Positions 58,699 through 64,000 of a DNA stretch of 64,000 nucleotides are shown here, in pieces. The position numbers and the translations under genes are program-made. The notes below the pieces were generated by a model that saw nothing but the letters and a program-made list of their open reading frames with translations, made no database searches and had not been told where the DNA came from. Within the stretch, counting starts at the first letter, position 1. Each line of letters begins with the position of its first letter. The stretch comes from Nocardia amikacinitolerans NBRC 108937 (GTDB taxonomy: Bacteria; Actinomycetota; Actinomycetes; Mycobacteriales; Mycobacteriaceae): positions 62,001 through 126,000 of the forward strand of contig NZ_BDAU01000032.1 in NCBI RefSeq assembly GCF_001612615.1. The letters are read 5' to 3'.

Positions 58699-59844
58699 AT
58701 GGCCGCCTACCGGTCGTGTTGGATGAACGACGACCTGGACGCGCTGCGCGAACTCGCGCGCGCCTTCTTCGAGAAGGAAGTCGCGCCCAACGTCGACAAG
58801 TACATCGCCCAGCACCACGTCGACCGCGACCTGTGGAACAAGGCAGGCGAACTCGGGCTGCTCTGCCTGTCCATCCCGGAGGAGTACGGCGGTGGCGGCG
58901 GCACCTTCGCGCACGAGGCCGTGCTGATCGAGGAGCAGGCCAGGGTGGTCGACACCGCGTGGGGCCAGAGCCTGCACAACGGCATCGTCGCGCACTACCT
59001 GCTCGCCTACGGAACCGAGGAGCAGAAGCAGCACTGGCTGCCGAAGATGGCCAGCGGCGAGGTCGTAGGCGCGATCGCGATGACGGAGCCCGGCACCGGC
59101 TCGGATCTGCAAAGCATCAAGACCAAGGCGGTCCGCGACGCCGACGAGTACGTCGTCAACGGCTCCAAGACCTTCATCACCAACGGCGCACAGGCCGACC
59201 TGATCATCGTCGTGGTCAAGACCGACACCTCCCAGGGCGCCGCGGGCATCAGCCTGGTGCTCGTCGAGGCGGACCGCCCCGGCTTCCGGCGCGGCCGGGT
59301 GCTGGACAAGATCGGTCAGAAGGGCCAGGACACCTCCGAACTGTTCTTCGAGGACGTGCGTATCCCGGTGAGCAACCTGCTCGGTACGCAGGAGGGCCAA
59401 GGCTTCATCCAGCTCATGCAGCAGCTGCCGCAGGAGCGCCTGATCATCGCGGTCGGCTCGGTGGCGGGCATGGAGACCGCGCTGGAGCACACGCTGCGCT
59501 ACACCAAGGAGCGCGAGGCGTTCGGCCGCCCGGTCTTCGGCTTCCAGAACACGAAGTTCAAGCTGGCCGAGGTCGCCACCGAGGCGAAGATCGCGCGCGT
59601 CTTCACCGACGACTGCATCGCCAAGCACATCGCGGGCGAACTCGACATCCCGACCGTGGCGATGGCGAAGTGGTGGACCACCGACAAGGCCATGTCGGTC
59701 GCCAGCGAGTGCCTCCAGCTGCACGGCGGCTACGGGTACATGACCGAGTACCCGATCTCGCGCATGTGGGTCGACAACCGGGTGCAGATGATCTACGCGG
59801 GCACCAACGAGATCATGAAGGAGATCATCGCCCGGTCCCTGTGA
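58699..59844 (+). CDS. Acyl-CoA dehydrogenase
   Basis: A 381-residue medium-length acyl-CoA dehydrogenase. FAD motif GAIAMTEPGTGSDLQSIKT, then VNGSKTFITNGAQADLIIVVV, the RYTKEREAFGRPVFGFQNTKF stretch, LQLHGGYGYMTEYPISRMWVDNRVQMIYAGTNEIMKEII with the catalytic Glu in YAGTNEIM. ATG 58699 follows TAAGGAG. Divergent from a TetR gene. Its last 20 bases overlap the 3' end of the methyltransferase pseudogene on the other strand. Confidence 0.95.
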   Translation: MAAYRSCWMNDDLDALRELARAFFEKEVAPNVDKYIAQHHVDRDLWNKAGELGLLCLSIPEEYGGGGGTFAHEAVLIEEQARVVDTAWGQSLHNGIVAHYLLAYGTEEQKQHWLPKMASGEVVGAIAMTEPGTGSDLQSIKTKAVRDADEYVVNGSKTFITNGAQADLIIVVVKTDTSQGAAGISLVLVEADRPGFRRGRVLDKIGQKGQDTSELFFEDVRIPVSNLLGTQEGQGFIQLMQQLPQERLIIAVGSVAGMETALEHTLRYTKEREAFGRPVFGFQNTKFKLAEVATEAKIARVFTDDCIAKHIAGELDIPTVAMAKWWTTDKAMSVASECLQLHGGYGYMTEYPISRMWVDNRVQMIYAGTNEIMKEIIARSL

Positions 59845-60505
59845 TCGCCCGCTGCTCGGAAGTGGTTTCCAGCGGCCGCGGCGCGTCCGAAAGACGCGCC
59901 GCGATCCGCCAGGCATTGCGCTGAGATCCCGCGCCGAGGCGTTTGCCCCACGAGGAACCGGTGGCGGCTATGTCCGAAGCCGTCGCTGGCGTCACCTCGT
60001 CGATCGTGAGGCCGTGGGCCGCGTAAGGCTCGGCGAGAGCACGTAGCTCGTTCTCGCCGATCGGCGGCAGCCCGGAACCGCGGTCGTGCTCGGTGACCGA
60101 TACGAGGATCGACAGGGCCGCGCCGGGCTTCAGCAACCCGGCGAGGCCCGCCGCGACGACCGGGTCCGCGGTCACCACGCCGCGCAGCAGCGAACCCCAC
60201 GGGAAGTACACGGTGACCGCGTCGGCGACGCCGTCCAGTTCCACGGGCAGGCGCTCGGCGGCGGCCGCCACGAACAGCGCGTTCGTGAGCTTGCCGCGCG
60301 CGGCCTTGCGGGAGGCTTCGATCATGCCCGCCGCGTTGGCGTCGACGCCGATGACCAACCGGCGCGGGTCGGCGGCGGCCGCGGTGAGCACCGCGCGTCC
60401 GTCGCCGGTACCGAGGTCGATCAGGACCGCCGAATGGCGTCCGATCAGCTCTCGGGCTTAACCGATGTCCACATCGCGGATCTTTTTGCCGATGACGATT
60501 CGCAT
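59825..60505 (-). pseudogene. KamB/NpmA-family 16S rRNA (adenine-1408-N1) methyltransferase, interrupted by in-frame TAA
   Basis: From ATG 60505 the frame reads MRIVIGKKIRDVDIG, then TAA (60460-60458), then continues in the same frame for about 210 residues without another stop. The downstream part has the SAM motif VLIDLGTGDGRAVL, GVDANAAG, the family-defining FPWGSLLRGV and the conserved SSWGKRL near the end, which match NpmA and KamB in order and spacing; NpmA has the same number of residues between its start and IDLGTGDG. One base change (for example GAA to TAA) explains the break. Restart at GTG 60391 would drop the SAM motif. Intact enzymes methylate A1408 and confer kanamycin/apramycin resistance; this copy should be inactive unless the stop is read through or is a sequencing error. 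Confidence 0.82.
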
Positions 60506-60561
60506 GGGCGCGACGGTAACCGGACGCGTCCGGCGGCGCATCCGAATTTCCGGCGGGCGGC

Positions 60562-60831
60562 TCAGCCCCGCGCCGCGATCCTGGCTTGCACCTCGGGGCG
60601 GCGCAGCGGCGGCACCGACTTCGGCGGCACCTTGCGGTCCGGCAGCTCGGCGAGCAGGCGGGTCGTCACCGCGGCGATGTCGGCCACCGCGGCCTCCACA
60701 ACCGGACGCGTCGCCGCGGAGACGCTGGAGATGCCGGCGACCTTGCGCACGTATTGCAGCGCCGCCGCCTGGATCTCCTCCGGTGTCGCAGCGGGCTCCA
60801 ACCCGCGCAGGGCTGTGATGTTTCGGCACAT
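60562..60831 (-). CDS. DUF2277 family protein
   Basis: An 89-residue protein with the DUF2277 signature start MCRNITALRGLEPAATPEEIQAAALQYVRKVAGI, followed by a helical stretch and a Pro-rich basic tail (KVPPKSVPPLRRP). The family is small, cytoplasmic and of unknown function. It sits between the methyltransferase pseudogene (56 bp downstream, same strand) and a divergent metallophosphoesterase (161-bp gap). Confidence 0.85.
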   Translation of the reverse strand: MCRNITALRGLEPAATPEEIQAAALQYVRKVAGISSVSAATRPVVEAAVADIAAVTTRLLAELPDRKVPPKSVPPLRRPEVQARIAARG

Positions 60832-60992
60832 ACTTCGAGGCTACCGAGGTGGGGTGACATCGTCGCCTGCTCCGACGAGCGCTCCCGCGTAAGGTCGGAA
60901 CGGTCGGTTCGGGAGTGGGCGTATCCCGCCTCCGCCACGGCCACGCGCGGCTGTCGGCGAACTCCGTTCGGTTGTGTCGAGAGGGCTGCGCG

Positions 60993-62525
60993 GTGGTCGT
61001 TGTGGTGGTGCTGATCGGCGTCGTGGTGCTCGCGGTCTTCGCCGGGCTGCACTGGTATCTGTGGCGGCGACTGGTGCGAGACACGACCGTGCCGGGGTCG
61101 CCTGCGCGACGGATCGGGACCGCGGCGCTGGTGGCGGCTCCGCTACTGCTGCTCGCCGCGTTCTTCGCCGAATCGGCCGGACTGCCGTTTCCGCTGGTGC
61201 AGGCCATCGCGTGGCCGGGCTATTTCTGGGGCGCGCTGTTCGTGTACCTCTTGCTCGCGCTGCTGGCGGGCGAGGTGCTGCGGCCGGTGCTGCTGCGCTT
61301 GTTCGCGCGCGAATCCGCAAGAGGCGCAGGCGCTTCGACGAGGAAATCCGAATCGGCCGATGTACCGGAACCTTCGACCGGACTCGGCGAAGGGCTCACC
61401 ACGACAACCGGCGCCGTACGGCGCGACCACACGGCGGCTGCACCCTTGAGCGGCGGAAAAGCCGCAGCCACTTCGACCGAGCAGGGAGAAGAGCCCGCCG
61501 AAGCTCCGGGCGCCGCGACGGAGAAGGTACCGGAGTGCGCGGGCGCACCGGTGCGGCAGGGACCGGGATCCGGCGCCGCACCGAGCACTCCGTTCGGTCC
61601 CGGCGGCCAACTGGACGCACCAACCGGCGCCGCGGCTCCGGGAAGCGAAAAAAGCTCGGCGGCAAGCACTTCGGCTGAACCAGCCCGAGAACCCGAACCG
61701 ATCTCCCGACGCATCTTCGTCTCCCGCGCGATAGCCGGAACCGCCGCGCTCACCGCGGCGACCACCGTCGGCGTCGGCGCCTACGGCGTGCTGAACGGAC
61801 CGCAGGTCAAGCGGCTGACGATCCCGCTGGCCAAACTCCCCCGCTCGGCCGACGGATTTCGGATCGCCGTGGTCAGCGACGTGCACCTCGGCCCGATCCT
61901 CGGCAGGGGTTTCGCCGAGCGCGTCGTCCGCACGATCAACGACACCCAGCCCGATCTCATCGCGGTGGTCGGCGATCTGGTGGACGGCAGCGTCGAGGAC
62001 CTGCGCCCGGCCGTGGAGCCGCTGGCTCGGCTGCGGGCCAGGCACGGCGCGTTCTTCGTCACCGGCAACCACGAGTACTTCTCCGGCGCGGAGGAATGGA
62101 TCGACCACGTGCGGGATCTCGGACTGCGCCTGCTTGCCAACGATCGGACCGAGCTGCCCGGCTTCGACCTCGCGGGCGTCAACGACGTGCAGGGCGAGCG
62201 CATCGGGCAGGGACCGGATTTCGACAAGGCGCTCGGCGACCGCGACCCCGCCCGCACGGCGGTGCTGCTGGCGCACCAGCCCATCCAGATCCACGACGCG
62301 GTGGCGCACGGCGTCGATCTCCAGCTGTCCGGGCACACCCACGGTGGCCAGCTGTGGCCGGGGAATCTCCTTGCGGCGCTGGCGAATCCGACCGTCGCCG
62401 GACTCGAACGCCATGGCGACACGCAGCTCTACGTGACGCGCGGCGCTGGCGCATGGGGTCCGCCCGTGCGGGTCGGCGCGCCCTCCGACATCACCGTCGT
62501 GGAGCTGGCCGCCGCCCGCGCCTGA
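60993..62525 (+). CDS. Membrane-anchored calcineurin-like metallophosphoesterase
   Basis: A 510-residue protein. Three or so N-terminal hydrophobic helices (VVVVLIGVVVLAVFAGL, ALVAAPLLLLAAFF, FVYLLLALLAGEVL) lead to a 120-residue Ala/Pro/Thr-rich linker, then another hydrophobic segment and the catalytic domain. Metal-binding motifs are VSDVHLGP, VGDLVDG, GNHEYF and the paired His of SGHTHGGQLWP. Related proteins (YkuE/YaeI type) act on lipid-linked phosphates such as UDP-diacylglucosamine. GTG 60993 is chosen because GAGAGGG precedes it; the longer frame start at 60915 has no ribosome site. Confidence 0.9.
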   Translation: MVVVVVLIGVVVLAVFAGLHWYLWRRLVRDTTVPGSPARRIGTAALVAAPLLLLAAFFAESAGLPFPLVQAIAWPGYFWGALFVYLLLALLAGEVLRPVLLRLFARESARGAGASTRKSESADVPEPSTGLGEGLTTTTGAVRRDHTAAAPLSGGKAAATSTEQGEEPAEAPGAATEKVPECAGAPVRQGPGSGAAPSTPFGPGGQLDAPTGAAAPGSEKSSAASTSAEPAREPEPISRRIFVSRAIAGTAALTAATTVGVGAYGVLNGPQVKRLTIPLAKLPRSADGFRIAVVSDVHLGPILGRGFAERVVRTINDTQPDLIAVVGDLVDGSVEDLRPAVEPLARLRARHGAFFVTGNHEYFSGAEEWIDHVRDLGLRLLANDRTELPGFDLAGVNDVQGERIGQGPDFDKALGDRDPARTAVLLAHQPIQIHDAVAHGVDLQLSGHTHGGQLWPGNLLAALANPTVAGLERHGDTQLYVTRGAGAWGPPVRVGAPSDITVVELAAARA

Positions 62526-62536
62526 CGTTCTACGGT

Positions 62537-63007
62537 CTAGAGACAGTCGACGCTCGCACCGTCGGCGCCGATTCCGGCGAGCGTGCGAAGGACGGCGAGG
62601 GCGCCGTCGTGTCCATCGGGGGTCAAGACGGAGAACAGGAGTCGTTGCACTTCATCGGCTTTCGGTAGGAGCTGGGCGTACTCGCGGCGACCGGTGCGGG
62701 TGAGGGCGATCCGGCGTTCGCGTTTGTCGGCCGGGTTGACGGACCGTTTGATCAGGTTCTTCCGTTCGAGGACTCCGGCGGATTGCGCCATTGTGGAAGT
62801 GTCCGTGCTGATTCGTACGGACACCTCGTGCTGGGTCAGCGGCCCCTCCGCGTAGACGACGTTGAGAATGGCGAATTGCGTTGGCGTGATCGAATCCCCG
62901 ACCGTGGCGTGCCAGAGCGCGTTGTGGCGTTGGTAGAGCAAACGGATCAGATGTCCAGGTGTGTCCGGGAACACGTGGGGCACCAGCCGCGAGGTCAGTG
63001 AATCCAT
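62537..63007 (-). CDS. MarR-family transcriptional regulator
   Basis: A 156-residue MarR protein. The winged helix is LTQHEVSVRISTDTSTMAQSAGVLERKNLIKRSVNPADKRERRIALTRTGRR, with the wing's DKRERR and the family's D-x-R pattern. ATG 63007 (MDSLTSRL) lacks a strong ribosome site; the longer frame start at 63064 is less likely. It is divergent from the type III polyketide synthase with 511 bp between, so it may control that gene in response to a phenolic ligand. Confidence 0.9.
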   Translation of the reverse strand: MDSLTSRLVPHVFPDTPGHLIRLLYQRHNALWHATVGDSITPTQFAILNVVYAEGPLTQHEVSVRISTDTSTMAQSAGVLERKNLIKRSVNPADKRERRIALTRTGRREYAQLLPKADEVQRLLFSVLTPDGHDGALAVLRTLAGIGADGASVDCL

Positions 63008-63518
63008 CCGCCGATTAGACCACGATCCGAACCGCCGACATCGCCGTTCTAGTCGTTCGTCCAATAACTTTCCGACCGATTCCCGCCAGACTCATACGTG
63101 TACGTACCATCTCGGCGCGGCGACGCCATCAACGAAAGATGCTGCACCGCAACATTTTTCGACTTACAGAAGAGCAGTTCCGCGGTTCGAGCCCCTGTTT
63201 TTAGGGTTGTCGCAGTACATCGCGCTGGTGTACCGTTCGAAATCGGTGCGGGAAGCGACGTCGGACCGACTGGTGTCGTAACGAATTCGCTACCTCGGGG
63301 ATCTACGTACGTGTATCGATTGCCGAACTACGGGGGTATTCGACAACTCGTGATCGAAATTCGAACCACTGCATAACTGCTTCATCAGGTGCTCACGGAC
63401 AAATCCGGCCGATGCCGCCCCGAGCGGCAGGTCGAATGTAAACGCGCGCGTTCACTCGCGTCCGAACAGTCGGCCGGATCGCGGAACAGGGTTGACGAAT
63501 AATCAAAGGAACCAGAGC
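63008..63518. promoter_or_regulatory. 511-bp divergent control region between marR and the type III PKS
   Basis: Noticeably less G+C-rich than its surroundings, with no convincing gene. Short palindromes GTACGTAC (63100-63107) and ACGTACGT (63305-63312) and ACGCG-N10-CGCGT at about 63440-63460 are visible. An AAAGGA site precedes the PKS start. The length suggests several promoters or a complex control region. Confidence 0.4.
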
Positions 63519-64000
63519 ATGACCGCCTCGACAATCGAAATCGAAAGACCCGACGACGAGCTACGACCCGAACCACGGTCGACACCGGCCGCGCTCCCTC
63601 GGCTGCTCGGTGTGGCCACCGCCAATCCGCCCAACCGTTACAGCCAACGCGAACTCCTCGACCTGCTGAAAATCACCGACGCGAAGATCCGCGGCGTCTT
63701 CCTCAACGGCGGCATCGAAACGCGCTACCTCACCTTGCCACCCCGTGATCACGAAGGCGCGTTCCGCATCGAGACCCAGGGTGAACTGCTGGCCAAGCAC
63801 CGGACGCAAGGGGTACGGACCGGCGCGGCCGCGGTTCGCGCCTGCCTTCGCCGCATCGGCCGAGACATCCGCGACGTGCGCTATCTGGTCGCCGTCACCA
63901 CCACCGGCTTCCTGACGCCCGGACTCAGCGCGTTGCTGATCAACGAGCTGGGGCTGGACCCGGACACGGCCCGGCTCGACGTGGTCGGCATGGGATGCAA
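63519..64000 (+). CDS. Type III polyketide synthase, DpgA-like (3' end outside window)
   Basis: The first 160 residues of a chalcone/stilbene-synthase-fold enzyme from ATG 63519. It reads LLGVATANPPNRYSQRELLDLL, IRGVFLNGGIETRYLTLPP, ETQGELLAKH, VTTTGFLTPGLSALLINELGLDP and ends in VVGMGCN, where Cys is the acyl-binding nucleophile. The FLN..I..R.LTLPP and GELLxKH features are those of DpgA, which makes 3,5-dihydroxyphenylacetyl-CoA from malonyl-CoA, rather than of plant-type chalcone synthases. If DpgB, C and D follow outside the window this would be a dihydroxyphenylglycine pathway. Divergent MarR gene upstream. Confidence 0.85.
   Translation, partial: MTASTIEIERPDDELRPEPRSTPAALPRLLGVATANPPNRYSQRELLDLLKITDAKIRGVFLNGGIETRYLTLPPRDHEGAFRIETQGELLAKHRTQGVRTGAAAVRACLRRIGRDIRDVRYLVAVTTTGFLTPGLSALLINELGLDPDTARLDVVGMGC

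Noticed and set aside
60391..60391. GTG 60391 as a genuine start of a shorter methyltransferase
   Set aside because: It would remove the LGTGDG SAM-binding motif, and the sequence before it is clearly homologous to the family N-terminus.

Overview
The window looks like chromosome from a mycolic-acid-containing actinomycete, most likely Nocardia or a close relative. The evidence is very high G+C throughout, GTG and TTG starts, ATGA stop/start overlaps, a complete yrbE-mce operon, several acyl-CoA dehydrogenases, a large NRPS with Nocardia/Rhodococcus-style modules, and AdpA-, LAL-, PaaX- and TetR-type regulators. The genus is an inference; no rRNA or tRNA gene is visible.

Layout. 1-4.8 kb: a lipid-catabolism operon (acyl-CoA dehydrogenase, SDR, APH-type kinase; reverse strand) behind a TetR regulator, with a divergent NADP oxidoreductase. 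Two near-identical operator-like elements flank the regulator. 4.8-7.6 kb: an AdpA/GlxA-like regulator, an HD-domain (cyanamide hydratase-like) protein fused to a SnoaL-like domain, and an isonitrile hydratase-like DJ-1 protein. 7.7-10.7 kb: a CbiMN-CbiQ-CbiO cobalt/nickel importer divergent from an ArsR metal sensor. 10.7-13.2 kb: a class II amidotransferase, an amidohydrolase and a small helical protein. 13.3-29.6 kb: one 5452-residue, four-module NRPS (A-T-E / C-halfC-A-T-E / C-halfC-A-T / C-A-T-TE). 30-32 kb: a class I amidotransferase and a bile-acid/sodium-symporter-family transporter with an operator-like palindrome.

32-36 kb holds an 11-unit, exactly 23-bp-period repeat array in front of an AAA_14/DUF4143 ATPase, followed by a TerD protein fused to a nuclease-like domain; this may be a small stress or defence island. 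36-39.9 kb: an M3 metallopeptidase, a GNAT acetyltransferase and small proteins. 39.6-49.9 kb: a reverse-strand yrbEA-yrbEB-mceA-F operon with a Mce-associated protein, an SRPBCC protein and a holin-like membrane protein. Upstream of it, 50.2-50.5 kb carries six consecutive perfect hairpins leading into a GAF-only gene, then a 30-bp perfect palindrome and a 32-codon acidic peptide gene facing it.

51-60 kb: a LAL (LuxR) regulator, a 70-residue protein, a crotonase and AidB-like acyl-CoA dehydrogenase pair, PaaX and TetR regulators, and another acyl-CoA dehydrogenase. 59.8-60.5 kb encodes a KamB/NpmA-family 16S rRNA A1408 methyltransferase interrupted by an in-frame TAA at codon 16. The window ends with a DUF2277 protein, a membrane metallophosphoesterase, a MarR regulator and the start of a DpgA-like type III polyketide synthase. 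The best candidates for something undescribed are the hairpin array at 50.2 kb, the 23-bp array with its ATPase, the shared half-condensation domains of the NRPS and the interrupted methyltransferase.
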